Positions 52,213 to 61,317 of a stretch of DNA of 64,000 nucleotides are shown in pieces. A program made the position numbers and the translations under genes. Location of the stretch: the NCBI RefSeq assembly GCF_002752655.1, contig NZ_CP023739.1, forward strand, positions 124,001 through 188,000, in the 5' to 3' direction. The DNA is from Methylosinus trichosporium OB3b (GTDB lineage: Bacteria; Pseudomonadota; Alphaproteobacteria; Rhizobiales; Beijerinckiaceae). The first letter of the stretch is position 1. The number at the start of each line of letters is the position of its first letter. The notes beneath the pieces were generated by a model. It saw only the letters and a program-made list of their open reading frames with translations. It was not told where the DNA came from and did not search any database.

Positions 52213-52482
52213 ATGGGCCGCTCGGTCCACAGCACGCCCTACAAACATCTCTTGGCCCTGATGATCGCTGCACGCGAGCGCGCTGGACTTACGCAGACCG
52301 AACTCGCCGAACGCATCGGTCAGACGCAATCCTTTGTCTCGAAATACGAGCGGGGAGAGCGACGCCTGGATGTCGTCGAATTTGTCGAATTCGTGAGCGC
52401 CATGGGGCTCGACCCGAGTTCGATTTTCACTCAATTCATTCGACAGGCCTTCGGTCGGACGACCGGAAAGAAGGACTCGTAA
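52213..52482 (+). CDS. XRE-family helix-turn-helix regulator
   Basis: 89 residues. The HTH_3 domain covers 10-70: LIAARERAGL-type helix then QTELAERIGQTQSFVSKYER and GERRLDVVEFVEFVSAMGL. A stand-alone DNA-binding repressor of the kind common on plasmids. No partner toxin is directly downstream on the same strand. Confidence 0.9.
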   Translation: MGRSVHSTPYKHLLALMIAARERAGLTQTELAERIGQTQSFVSKYERGERRLDVVEFVEFVSAMGLDPSSIFTQFIRQAFGRTTGKKDS

Positions 52483-52562
52483 TTCGAAGCCATCGCCGCA
52501 ATGGTCTCCCTTCCTTGACGGAGCCAGCTAATTCGCCAGCTCCCCTCAGGGAGTCCCTGCGC

Positions 52563-52989
52563 TCAGGCGATCAAGGATCGGGCTCGACGACGCTGACCCT
52601 CAAGTCGTTCAGGACGGCCAAGCTGCGTGCCCGTTGAGGCGTGACGGATAGATGATCCCATCTGGTTTCTCAGGGTGCTCGTGCAACGCCACTGCCGAGC
52701 CTGCAGCTCCGCCTCCGCTATCGGCAGATCGCCGATCGCGCCATCGCGTCGATCGCGGAGCTCTGCCTCCAAGAAGCAGACCTTCACCGTCTCCCCGAGG
52801 TAGAGCAACGCCGAACCGATTAGCGGCGACGCGCCGGCGTGGATCGCTGAAACGGCTCGGTGTCTTGCCGAAGCCGAGCGGGTCCGGATAGCGGCCGAGA
52901 TAGATGCGGCCGAACCGCTGGCCAGCTGGCGCTCGATAAGTGCGGAGGTTCACGCCCGCAAAGCGATCAGGCGGGAGAACTTTCGCCAT
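52563..52989 (-). pseudogene. RES-domain toxin, frameshifted
   Basis: Starts ATG 52989 directly after the antitoxin stop (TGAATG): PDRFAGVNLRTYRAPAGQRF, RIYLGRYPDPLGFGKTPSRF with the conserved Arg and Tyr of the NAD-binding RES fold. The frame then shifts near 52815 to LYLGETVKVCFLEAELRDRR, DGAIGDLPIAEAELQARQ. About 45 residues expected next are missing, and HEHPEKPDGIIYPSRLNGHA appears in the first frame again. The toxin (NAD-degrading in the MbcT/ParT family) is inactivated. Confidence 0.82.
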
Positions 52990-53751
52990 TCAGCGAAAAT
53001 CTCTCCCTATGCTCTCCGCGGCCTCGAGGGCAGCCTGGACCTTCCCTCGTTCCAGCGCTTCGCACCCGGTCAGTCCGTCGAGTTCGCCATGCGGCTGCAC
53101 CAGAAAGCGATACACTGCCCAGGGTGCGCCCAGTCGCTCATGCAGGGCGGCAAGTTCGCAATAGGGCCTTCCCTCGGCATCTAGTTGCCAGACAGGGAAG
53201 CGAAAGCCCCGCTTGGCTCCGTCAAGGCCCAGAATCTGGCCGCTCTGGCGTTTCGCATTGACAGTCACCCGCGTGGTGCCGAGCATCTTGGCAAAATCCT
53301 TCGCGCTCAGCATGTCATCGCCGCCCAGGATTTCGGCGGCCCGCAGGCGACCGCGCTCACGCGCCGCGGCGAGCGCCGCCGTCAGCTCGGCATCCGGCGC
53401 GGCGGCCGCCTGCACGGTTTCACGCGCGGCAATCGCCTCCTCGACGGCGGTCACGACCGTCTCGCCTTCAGGGTCGACTTCGACCCGAAAGCTGACCGGT
53501 CGACCAGCCGCGCGGCTCTTGACGATCGCATCACCATAGCCTTGCAGGAGCGCCTTCATATGCCGCCGACTTCTGGTGAGGAGCTGGGACGCCGTACCCG
53601 GGAGCTCCACCTTGAAACCAGCCGATCCCTTCGGCAATGTCTGATCCGGGCCGACGAAAAAGGTCGTCATGGTGAGAGTCGTCTTGCCAGCCGTCCGCGC
53701 CCGCCGGCCTGCGCCGCTTCGAACACCAGTTGTCGATTTTGAAGCCGTCAT
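52990..53751 (-). CDS. antitoxin of the RES toxin (MbcA/ParS/Xre type)
   Basis: 253 residues with GGAGG 8 bp before ATG 53751. A long variable N-terminal part is followed by an HTH-like segment (DDMLSAKDFAKMLGTTRVTV) and the C-terminal ParS/MbcA-type toxin-binding region (LAALHERLGAPWAVYRFLVQ, LDGLTGCEALERGKVQAALE). Longer than typical ParS (about 130-150). It remains intact although its toxin is broken, as expected when toxin loss comes first. Confidence 0.75.
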   Translation of the reverse strand: MTASKSTTGVRSGAGRRARTAGKTTLTMTTFFVGPDQTLPKGSAGFKVELPGTASQLLTRSRRHMKALLQGYGDAIVKSRAAGRPVSFRVEVDPEGETVVTAVEEAIAARETVQAAAAPDAELTAALAAARERGRLRAAEILGGDDMLSAKDFAKMLGTTRVTVNAKRQSGQILGLDGAKRGFRFPVWQLDAEGRPYCELAALHERLGAPWAVYRFLVQPHGELDGLTGCEALERGKVQAALEAAESIGRDFR

Positions 53752-53905
53752 GTACCGACCTCCGTCAGCGCATATATGAAAGAGGTCGATAAGTTCGTCA
53801 AATTCGTAAAGCCAGTGCCGGTTCAGCGACAGCGGAGAGGCGGCGAGCTACACGCACGGATCGAAAAAACTGAAGCGAATCATGCTCCGTCCGGTGCGGC
53901 GCTGC

Positions 53906-56779
53906 TCAATTCTCGCCGTTCATGCCTTCCTCCGCTATCGGAAGCGAGGCCTCGGGCATGCCGGCCTCCGCGAGATAGCTCCGGAGCAATTGCCGCGCGC
54001 GGTTCCAGCCGAAATCGGACGGAGTAAATTCGGCGATGAAAGGCAAGTTCAGCGCTTCGAAGATCGGCGTCCAAACATCCTCGCCATTGCGGCGCTGGCG
54101 CAAGGCCAAGGCCGAATTGAACTGATAGCGACCGAGCGCCCGGCGCTTGAAAAGTCGGCGATTGTAGGCGTAATCGCGATCGACCTCGTTTCTCGCCATC
54201 AGGCCGGAGAGATACGGCTTCTTTCTGCGCTCCTCGGCGACGATCGCGATGGGCAAGTCGTCCCAGGCGGCGAGAATGGCGCGTGTGTCCAAGGCGGCGA
54301 TATCTTGCGACCGGCCATGCGTGAACAGCGGCTTGAAGAGGACCCAGAACGTCTGGAATAGAAAATACTCGGCGTGACGTTGATCGATGCGCACGAGCCT
54401 CTCACCCGTGTTCACGTCGACGCTCGACGGCGCGAGCAGTTCGTAGAGCGCGCCGAATGGACCGCTTGCGAAGGCTCGATCGCGGAACGCCTCGCGCATC
54501 GCCCAATGAAGCGCGTTGTAGCCGAAATGATCGATATTCTGCCTGTCCGCGCCGCGTTCGAGCAATGCCTCCACGAGCGCGACATTGCCGGCGGCTGCGG
54601 CCGCCATCAGAGGCGTTTGGTTCATCGGCAACCGATGCTCCATGCCGTAGCTGGCGCATTGGTACAAGACTTCCTTCAGATTCTTGGAAAAATAAGCCGA
54701 GTAGCTCTTGCGGGCGATGCTGTCGCGCTGCCGGTCGAATTGCCGTGCGGCGTCCAGGCCCGCGTTCCTCGCCAGCCAACGAGCGAGCACGGGCTCGTCA
54801 TGGCAGCATGCGATGTCGAACAATTGTTGGCGCGGCTTACCGCCCGGAGCGCGATCGCGGAACACCTTGATCAACAGCTCGGTCGTTTTCGCCTGATCGA
54901 AGACCGGCCAGGGAACCGGGCTCTGCCGGAGAATATCGCGCCGGATCGCATCGACCTGCTCCTGCTTGCCCTGGAGCTCCAGCTTACGGGCTTCCCTCTG
55001 CCAGTCCTCGAGGCTTGATTGTTTCGCATCAACCTGCACCCGTCCCGCTGGGGTCAGCTCGAGCAGCTCGAAGAGCCGATGGCCGGTGTCGGATTCGATC
55101 AGATAGAGATTCGCGGTCGCGCGGGTCAAAGCGACATAGAGCGCATTGACGAAGAACTTATACACCTCCAACGACTTGTCGGTCTTGTCCTTCGCCCGCC
55201 GATAATCGAGCTCGTCGGCGGTTAGATCCTGCGCCGTAACGCCGTCGGCGATCTCGTTGAACTCGGCGCGGTGGTCGGAGATGAAGCGATAGAGGACGAT
55301 GTTTTCGTATTCCAGCCCCTTGGCCTCATGAATCGAGAACAACAGCGGCGTCGTGAAATGCTTCCGCGCCTCGATCTTGTCTTCCTCGCGCATGACCAGC
55401 ACGGCGAAGCGGGTCGACTGCCGAATCTTTTGGTTGAGTTCCCGCTTGAGGTCATCCTTGTCCGGCGCCAGCGTCACGACGCCTGCCTCTGCGCCGACAG
55501 CCCTGACGAGAAAATTGCTCTCGCGATCGATCGAGCCGAAGCGCCTCTGCTTGATCTTGAGCAATTGATTGGCGACCCGCGTCTCCTCGCGGCTGTTGCG
55601 GAAATTGGCGGTGAGCATCGAGAGCTGCTGACGTTGCGCGAGTTCCGGCTCGCGCCAGAACAGGCTCTTGACCTGAGCCCAAGAAAAAAAGTTCGGATGA
55701 ACGATCTGGTTGGAATCGCCGCAGAGCAGAAATCGGCCGGGATGGCGCAGCGTCGCGAGAACGAGCGCGAGCTCCACCGGCGTGATGTCCTGCACTTCGT
55801 CGATCACCACGAAGTCGTAACGCGGCGCGGCTTTCGCGCGCCATTCGTGCGCGATCAAATTGAGGTCGTACAGCTTCGCGTCCTTCAGCCAGGACAGATA
55901 TTTTTCGAACAGGTCGTACAGCCGGCCGCGTTGGCTCGCGGCGAAAATCGATTGGCGCACGCCCAAAGCGAGATAATCCTCCCGCGAGAGCGCGCCACGT
56001 TCTCCAGCAGTGATGACGCCGCGAATTTCTTCGAGGATCTGATGCCCGTCGACCCCGCGAAGCTCCGGGTCCTTGACGGATTGGCGAACGCGCTGGAACC
56101 AGCCGGCGAAGTCCCGCCAAGCCGCCTCCCGTCCGGGTGGAACGTGAATGGATTCGACGAACTCCCGATAAGAAAGAAACGTCGCTTCCTGGCCCGCTCG
56201 CTCGAAACCGTTCGCGTAATAGAGGTTTCGCGCGCTCTGCGCGAGATAGGCCGAATGAGTCACATAGAGCGCCTCGCCCTCGACATGCTTCAACTTCTCG
56301 AGCGTCAGCGCCGTCTTTCCGCTGCCGGCGCCGCCGACGATGACGAGCGGCGGCGGAGCCCGAAAGACGGCGTCCTGCACATCGTCGAAGGAGATCGGCT
56401 TGTCGAGCAGATGGATGATTTTCACTTCGGGATTGAGATAGCGCAGCGGTCGCGCGCCCGATTCGGCCTCGGCGGCGTCACACGCGACGAGCTTGTCCTC
56501 GTCGATGACGGCTCCGCGGAGAAAGCGGGATTTCCCGTAATCGTGATTGACGATGACCTCCAGCATGAGGGCGCAGACCTCGTCATCGTGCCGCAGGAGA
56601 CGAAATATCAGGCGATCCGCGTCATTGAGCCGAGCGCGATAAAGATCGGCATACGCGGCTCCCGTAAGCTTGCGCACCTGAGCCCCGCGAAAATCCCGGT
56701 TGGCGATCGCAGCGATCACCTTTTGATAGGCCAGCCTTACCCGCGACGTATCGAGATCGGCGATTTCGAGGATCTTCAT
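53906..56779 (-). CDS. RelE-like/UvrD-type helicase/ankyrin fusion protein
   Basis: 957 residues. Residues 15-86 resemble a RelE/ParE toxin fold (KLTGAAYADLYRARLNDADR, LIFRLLRHDDEVCALMLEVI, VNHDYGKSRFL). A superfamily-1 helicase follows: Walker A GGAGSGKT at 149-156, motif II FVVIDEVQDITP near 326, motif III FLLCGDSNQIVHPN, motif V FSIHEAKGLEYENIVLYRF and motif VI NALYVALTRATANLYLIE near 545. Residues 720-775 form ankyrin repeats (QTPLMAAAAAGNVALVEALL, IDHFGYNALHWAMREAF), then an unassigned C-terminus. The domain mix (RNase-like toxin fold, DNA helicase, protein-binding repeats) is typical of defence or plasmid-conflict proteins. No partner gene is obvious. The ATG at 56779 is used because the RelE-like part begins there. 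Confidence 0.82.
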   Translation of the reverse strand: MKILEIADLDTSRVRLAYQKVIAAIANRDFRGAQVRKLTGAAYADLYRARLNDADRLIFRLLRHDDEVCALMLEVIVNHDYGKSRFLRGAVIDEDKLVACDAAEAESGARPLRYLNPEVKIIHLLDKPISFDDVQDAVFRAPPPLVIVGGAGSGKTALTLEKLKHVEGEALYVTHSAYLAQSARNLYYANGFERAGQEATFLSYREFVESIHVPPGREAAWRDFAGWFQRVRQSVKDPELRGVDGHQILEEIRGVITAGERGALSREDYLALGVRQSIFAASQRGRLYDLFEKYLSWLKDAKLYDLNLIAHEWRAKAAPRYDFVVIDEVQDITPVELALVLATLRHPGRFLLCGDSNQIVHPNFFSWAQVKSLFWREPELAQRQQLSMLTANFRNSREETRVANQLLKIKQRRFGSIDRESNFLVRAVGAEAGVVTLAPDKDDLKRELNQKIRQSTRFAVLVMREEDKIEARKHFTTPLLFSIHEAKGLEYENIVLYRFISDHRAEFNEIADGVTAQDLTADELDYRRAKDKTDKSLEVYKFFVNALYVALTRATANLYLIESDTGHRLFELLELTPAGRVQVDAKQSSLEDWQREARKLELQGKQEQVDAIRRDILRQSPVPWPVFDQAKTTELLIKVFRDRAPGGKPRQQLFDIACCHDEPVLARWLARNAGLDAARQFDRQRDSIARKSYSAYFSKNLKEVLYQCASYGMEHRLPMNQTPLMAAAAAGNVALVEALLERGADRQNIDHFGYNALHWAMREAFRDRAFASGPFGALYELLAPSSVDVNTGERLVRIDQRHAEYFLFQTFWVLFKPLFTHGRSQDIAALDTRAILAAWDDLPIAIVAEERRKKPYLSGLMARNEVDRDYAYNRRLFKRRALGRYQFNSALALRQRRNGEDVWTPIFEALNLPFIAEFTPSDFGWNRARQLLRSYLAEAGMPEASLPIAEEGMNGEN

Positions 56780-57486
56780 CGGAATATTCGCTTCTCGAGT
56801 TCCTGCAAACCAGGCCGATCATGGGGATCGGTAGCCCACGATCGACGCGATCCGAATAGCCTTTTTCTCACGGCACGCCTACGGCTTGTCCGCACCTGGC
56901 GCCGACACGGAAACCTGCAACCTCCGACAGATGCACGTATGTCATTGTTTCAATGTGCTGACGACCATGGATAGCGCCGCGGCAGTTCGCACGATAAGCA
57001 TTTCCATGCCCCTTCCGCTCAGCCTCGACAGCGCTGTCGAGGTCCGCGAGCTCTCGGGCCCTGTGCAAAACCTTGTTTTTGGGAGCGCCTTGAAATCTCC
57101 TCCCGCCGTCCGCCTCGTCGACGTCAAGGAGATCAACGACCGCTTCGGCCATGCGGAAGGCGACCGAGCTGTTGGCCCTGCTGTACCCGGCAGACGAATT
57201 CACGGCTCAGACGGTCGCCCAATGGAGAGGTCGAGCCTTCGAAGAAGCGGCGTCTGAACGCGCGGCAGGAATGCAAACTGCGTGACGGTCACATACAGTC
57301 GTGCTTCAAATTTTCGTGAATTGGCACGAGCCGCAGATATTGCTCCTTAACAAGGCAAGGGCGCGGGTCGAAATCTGGTTGTCTGAATCCATCCGAGCAT
57401 AACGCGCCGATAGCTTCAGAACGCGCTGAACGCGTCCGAGCATTCTGAACCGGTCTCCGGCAAGGCTGGACGATACTGAAATAGCG
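56780..57486. other. 707-bp region without a recognised gene
   Basis: It probably contains the helicase promoter. A 44-codon plus-strand frame at 57151-57285 (RKATELLALLYPADEFTAQT, VAQWRGRAFEEAAS) looks protein-like but has no ribosome site. A short GGDEF-like string near 57120-57150 (DVKEINDRFGHAEGD) is the other frame of the same stretch. Treat as possible debris. Confidence 0.35.
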
Positions 57487-57999
57487 TCAATGAGCACGGG
57501 ACTCCAACAAAAATCGGTAGCCGACGTGTGTCATCCAGCGCGCCCGACTCAAATGGCTTTCATGAACGAGCCTGGTCCTCTGCGGCTCGATCTCAGAATC
57601 GAGCCCGAAGATCGTCAGAGCGACTTCGCGCCAGTCTGCGCCTTCTTCCTCGGCGTCCAATAGGCGAAGATAGGTCACGAGGTGGCGTTCGTCATAGCTC
57701 GTCGGGCGCGCGCTGTAAGGCGGCTGATCCTGAAAGGGAAGAAAATCCATTTCGAGCAACTCCGTCGTGTAGCATTGGTCGGGGCGCCGCAGCCTACGAA
57801 ATTGCTGCTCACGCTTCATTCTGCCGAAGCACGGAACGACGTCCCAGACTCGAGCCGCTGAAGGGAACTGACCCGCGGCACATCGAGAATCATCGTCATC
57901 AGAAATTGTGTCGATCCAAGGGCGATCGAGATGCGCGCCGCGCGTCGCCCAGCTGAGCACGACAATGAAATGATCATCGAGAAGTCCGGGGCGTCGCAC
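57487..57999 (-). CDS. DUF2285 domain protein (transcription-factor-like)
   Basis: 170 residues, GTG start at 57999 with a stop 7 codons upstream. The C-terminal 80 residues match DUF2285: TSYDERHLVTYLRLLDAEEE, GADWREVALTIFGLDSEIEP, HESHLSRARWMTHVGYRFLL, which forms a helix-turn-helix-like unit. The middle part (RCAAGQFPSAARVWDVVPCF) is conserved in the long members of the family. Usual proteins have a further N-terminal domain, so this may be 5'-truncated. These proteins are common on integrative elements and plasmids of Hyphomicrobiales. Confidence 0.7.
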   Translation of the reverse strand: MRRPGLLDDHFIVVLSWATRGAHLDRPWIDTISDDDDSRCAAGQFPSAARVWDVVPCFGRMKREQQFRRLRRPDQCYTTELLEMDFLPFQDQPPYSARPTSYDERHLVTYLRLLDAEEEGADWREVALTIFGLDSEIEPQRTRLVHESHLSRARWMTHVGYRFLLESRAH

Positions 58000-58509
58000 A
58001 AAAAATCGGCGACGCCTCTACAATACCTGCGTTCATCGTGCGCGAGCATCGCAAGCCTGATTATGGGAATATTGTGGCGTGCGATTCTGCGCATCTTTGG
58101 ATCGCATGCAGCCTCGAACATAGGCGATAATCCCGCCGCGTTTGCGCCCTCTTTCTCATTTCGACTCGGCGCCTCACATCGGAACTGGCCGTTCTGCATC
58201 GGAGCGACGTCCGTCGTCGTAGGTCGAATGGATGTGCAGCGAGCTCGACCTCGCGCCGCGTGAATGCGGCAGAAAGATCCCGCGCGAATGCCAGCGTCGG
58301 TCTCTCTCGGATGTCGAATGACTCAACTCGAAGCCGACGGGCAATGTCGGCGCGCTGCATGTGTCGTGAAAGGATGATGCGCGGGTAGCGTTGATGTCGC
58401 GACGACTCTCATGCAGGACCCGCGGGGTATTGCGTAGAGGCGAGCTTGCTGTATCCTCGAGATCGAGATCTGTGGCGAAAGCGGCGCGCGGTTCCCAAAC
58501 CCTATTTGT
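58000..58509. other. intergenic region at the edge of the transfer genes
   Basis: About 510 bp. Minus-strand frames (for example 58061-58360) are basic and unrecognised. Decayed upstream sequence of the DUF2285 gene may lie here. Confidence 0.35.
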
Positions 58510-59013
58510 GTGCGCGTCTACTTCGATGCAGCGACGATAAATGCGGACGCGCTGCTGCGCGCTCGGAAAGATATTTTCATTCGATCAGGGGGCCGCGAAA
58601 TGACCGCATCATTGCCGCGCCGCAAGCAGCCACGCGTTGTAAATGCCGGGCGCGAGCTGACTACTTTGCAGGATGGAACGAGGCAGGCGCGCGTTCAAGG
58701 AGCGCTGCTTCGAGAGTGTGACGAAGCGCTCGACCGCTTGATGCAGCTCACTCATCAAACATCGTCGAGGCGCCCGGCGGGAGTGCGATTCAGCGCAGCC
58801 GAGGTTCAATATATAGAGCATATGGTCGGCCAGATCGTCGCGACTGTCCCCGCAGGCGCGTGTGAAAAAATGGGGAAGGTGGCGATCTATCGGGAATATG
58901 CAGATTTCAGCGACAGGCGCCCCGAGCTGTTGGTGATCATGTTACGAGCCGCCTGCGACGAGATGGAGCGGGAGCTTCTTGCAACCGCGAGACACACGAT
59001 CGGAGAGTCGTGA
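58510..59013 (+). CDS. hypothetical protein of the transfer region
   Basis: 167 residues if started at GTG 58510; ATG 58600 (MTASLPRRKQ) gives 137 residues and may be the true start. Soluble, mostly helical: ARVQGALLRECDEALDRLMQ, AAEVQYIEHMVGQIVATVPA, LLVIMLRAACDEMERELLAT. It overlaps the longer open frame of the DsbC-like gene and probably shares its transcript. No family recognised. Confidence 0.55.
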   Translation: MRVYFDAATINADALLRARKDIFIRSGGREMTASLPRRKQPRVVNAGRELTTLQDGTRQARVQGALLRECDEALDRLMQLTHQTSSRRPAGVRFSAAEVQYIEHMVGQIVATVPAGACEKMGKVAIYREYADFSDRRPELLVIMLRAACDEMERELLATARHTIGES

Positions 59014-59075
59014 ATTTTCTCGGCGCCAATTCGCGCACGGGTCTCCTAGCGTCCTTACGTCGAAAGGAGACCCGA

Positions 59076-60182
59076 ATGCGAACGCATTTGCTTACGATTG
59101 CCGCGATATTCGCCTCCACCATTGCCCAAGCCGAGCCAAGTGTCTCGCAGGCTGGAGCATTCGACACGGGCAGCGGCCCCGTGTCGAATGCTCCGAAGAC
59201 CGTGACCGGCGTGACCTTCGGCGCCTCGGAGCTTGCTCGGATTGCGCCCGAGGTCATCGAGCAGACGCCGGCGCTGCAACATCTCGCCAGAAGCGGCGCG
59301 CGGCTGTTCGATGCGGGCGATGCTCATGGCCTGCGCGCGATTGTCGCGCGCCAGGGCGACGAGTTCATGATCTTGCAGCTCACGCCGGATGGCGACGCGA
59401 TCGTCTCTGGCGTGCAGACCGATTTGTCGGCCGATCTGTTGCTGACGATCGCCGGACGGCGCGAACCGTGGGTCACGGAGCTCGGCACGAGCCACGGGAT
59501 GCGTGGGCTGTTCGTGCGCAACGGCGGACAGTTTCAGGTGTTCTACGTCACTCCCGACGGAGAGCGCGTGATACCAGGCGTCATGTGGGATGCGAGCGGA
59601 AAAAATATCACGCGCGAACAAGTCGCTCCGCTGCCGGGGGTGACGCCGACCGTGACGATCGGCAGGGAGAAGGCCACCGGAGGCGCCGGCATCGGCAGCC
59701 AGCAGAAGGTCGCTTCGGCGCTCGAGGCTGCACGCAGCGCGTCCTTCGGGACGATCGGCTCGGAAGCTGCGCCGAGACTCTACGTCTTCATCGATCCATT
59801 GTGCGGCTATTCCGTTCGCGCCCTTCAGCAATTGCAGCCTTTCGTCGCTGGGGGAAGGGTGCTCGTCGCGATCATCCCCGTGTCGGTGCTGGACTACGAG
59901 AATGACGGCCGGAGCACCAAGAGCGCCTTGGCGATGATGAGCAAGGCTGCCGATCAAATGGCGACGGCATGGTCGCGCGGAGATTTGAACGGGCCTGCAT
60001 CACAGGAGGCGGAAGAGCTGCTTCGCCGAAACATGGCGATCACCGAAACGATCTGGCTGCGCGGAACTCCGACGGTGATCTGGCGGAAGAAGGACGGCTC
60101 GGAGGGGCGCGTCGACGGACTGCCGGAGGATTGGAATGCGGTGATCGCATCGATAGGGAGCGAAAGCCATGCAGGGCGATAA
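59076..60182 (+). CDS. DsbC/DsbG-like periplasmic thioredoxin-fold protein
   Basis: 368 residues from ATG 59076 with AAAGGAGA upstream. Signal peptide 1-19 (MRTHLLTIAAIFASTIAQA). Two copies of a DsbC-type dimerisation repeat at about 85-113 (GLRAIVARQGDEF, LTPDGDAIVSGV) and 141-169 (GMRGLFVRNGGQF, VTPDGERVIPGV). A thioredoxin-fold domain follows from about 233 with FIDPLCGYS, so the active site is Cys243-Gly-Tyr-Ser246 instead of CxxC, and a cis-Pro in RGTPTVIW. With one cysteine it may act as an isomerase or chaperone. I-type conjugation systems encode such proteins to mature secretion components. Confidence 0.82.
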   Translation: MRTHLLTIAAIFASTIAQAEPSVSQAGAFDTGSGPVSNAPKTVTGVTFGASELARIAPEVIEQTPALQHLARSGARLFDAGDAHGLRAIVARQGDEFMILQLTPDGDAIVSGVQTDLSADLLLTIAGRREPWVTELGTSHGMRGLFVRNGGQFQVFYVTPDGERVIPGVMWDASGKNITREQVAPLPGVTPTVTIGREKATGGAGIGSQQKVASALEAARSASFGTIGSEAAPRLYVFIDPLCGYSVRALQQLQPFVAGGRVLVAIIPVSVLDYENDGRSTKSALAMMSKAADQMATAWSRGDLNGPASQEAEELLRRNMAITETIWLRGTPTVIWRKKDGSEGRVDGLPEDWNAVIASIGSESHAGR

Positions 60183-60717
60183 ATCGAGCACGAGACGATC
60201 CACGAGTGCGAAACGGGTGTCGCGGCTGAGCAGAGCATGGAGCGGGCTCAAATGGATCGGCTCCGTTCCGGGACGCGCATTCCCGAAACCCGAAGTCATC
60301 GAGGGCGGTCGCTTTTTGTCGGGGTTGATCACAGGGGTTCGTCGTGGAGCGCGACGCAACACGCGGTTTAGAGTCGACGAAGATCGCCGCATCGATGTCC
60401 AGGCGACGGCGTTTCTGCACGGGATGAAAGCCTGGCAGGTCGAGGGACTCTTGCGGCGCCGTCGCCGGCAAACCGCGCTGGCTGCCTATATCTTCTTCGG
60501 CGCCGCCTGGACGCTCTTCGCCTACTGGCTGTTCGAGATCGCGATCACGCCATGGGCGTCTTGGAGGATAGCGCCGGTTCTGGAATTCGCGCCGTTCTGC
60601 TTGTTTCTGTTTCTGACGGCGTTCCAAAGCGCGTTGCAAAATTATCAGATCAGAACACGTCGACTGGCGACGGCGTGGGAATATCTTACCACCTCCGAGC
60701 AGTTCTGGCCGAGCTGA
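60169..60717 (+). CDS. icmV: IcmV/TraX-like inner-membrane protein of a Dot/Icm-type transfer system
   Basis: 182 residues overlapping the DsbC-like gene by 14 bp. N-terminal cytoplasmic part (WSGLKWIGSVPGRAFPKPEV), then two membrane helices at about 104-131 and 135-157. The closing NYQIRTRRLATAWEYL resembles the IcmV ending (FQIKERKLG-type). Size and topology match IcmV (about 150 aa) and IncI TraX. A component of the type IVB inner-membrane complex. The family call rests on short motifs and on the DotA/TraY gene nearby. Confidence 0.55.
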   Translation: MQGDKSSTRRSTSAKRVSRLSRAWSGLKWIGSVPGRAFPKPEVIEGGRFLSGLITGVRRGARRNTRFRVDEDRRIDVQATAFLHGMKAWQVEGLLRRRRRQTALAAYIFFGAAWTLFAYWLFEIAITPWASWRIAPVLEFAPFCLFLFLTAFQSALQNYQIRTRRLATAWEYLTTSEQFWPS

Positions 60718-60737
60718 AATGAGCGCATATTCTGGCT

Positions 60738-60766
60738 CGACGCCGCCAATGTCCTCGGCGGCGTCG
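60738..60766 (+). terminator. hairpin after the icmV-like gene
   Basis: Perfect 10-bp stem CGACGCCGCC / GGCGGCGTCG with a 9-nt loop, 20 bp after the stop. No U-tract. Confidence 0.5.
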
Positions 60767-60830
60767 ATAACCACGCCACTGCCGAGCTCCGCGCTACAAT
60801 TTCGGAATAATCTCCATGGCGAAAATTGCT

Positions 60831-60865
60831 CGGACGACGCGCGCGAATTTTCCGCGCGTCGTCCG
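60831..60865. terminator. 13-bp hairpin between convergent genes
   Basis: CGGACGACGCGCG and its exact reverse complement around CGAATTTTC. It lies in the 234-bp gap between convergent genes and probably ends transcription from both sides, though no T-run follows the stem. Confidence 0.55.
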
Positions 60866-60951
60866 CCGCACTCTTCTCGGCGACGCACAGTGCCGTCGGA
60901 ACGCAGGGCGCCCCTGCCGATCGCGGCCGACAATCGCGGGGCGGCGCCCGA

Positions 60952-61260
60952 TCAAAACGTGCCGAGAGGAGCGCTTCGGGAGCCGCCCGCCGCCCCGGTC
61001 GCCCAAGGCGCCGATTCGTAGCTGGGCCGCGTCGCTTGTGTGGAAGGCTCCACAGGCTTGACCAAGGTTCCGTTCCTATCGATCACCGGCGGCCGCCAAA
61101 TGGCGTTGGATTCACCATAGGAGGCGTAGGGGTCATAGAAGGGATGACGCACAGTTGGGGCAGGGGGCGCGTCGTAGTCGGCTGCGGTGCGCACATTTCC
61201 CGAGTAACAAGCCGTGAGCGGGATGGAGAGACAAATCAGGGGGAGGAAGAGATGTCGCAT
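60952..61260 (-). CDS. small lipoprotein of the transfer region
   Basis: 102 residues. Signal peptide with lipobox: MRHLFLPLICLSIPLTAC, Cys18 lipidated. The mature part is Pro/Ser/Ala-rich with an aromatic segment (HPFYDPYASYGESNAIWRPP) and no predicted globular fold. It is the last gene of the dotA-coiled coil-lipoprotein run on the minus strand. Dot/Icm systems contain small outer-membrane lipoproteins (DotC, DotD), but this one matches neither clearly. Confidence 0.7.
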   Translation of the reverse strand: MRHLFLPLICLSIPLTACYSGNVRTAADYDAPPAPTVRHPFYDPYASYGESNAIWRPPVIDRNGTLVKPVEPSTQATRPSYESAPWATGAAGGSRSAPLGTF

Positions 61261-61317
61261 GAGGGTCTCCTATGGAGAGACCAATCATGCGACGAGGCTG
61301 CGCGTATTCGGCGTGCA

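Noticed and set aside
55452..56120. 222-codon minus-strand frame inside the helicase gene
   Set aside because: Off-frame shadow of the UvrD-like helicase, Arg-rich without motifs.
57120..57165. GGDEF-like string DVKEINDRFGHAEGD
   Set aside because: Only about 15 residues match and the frame has no surrounding domain; probably chance.
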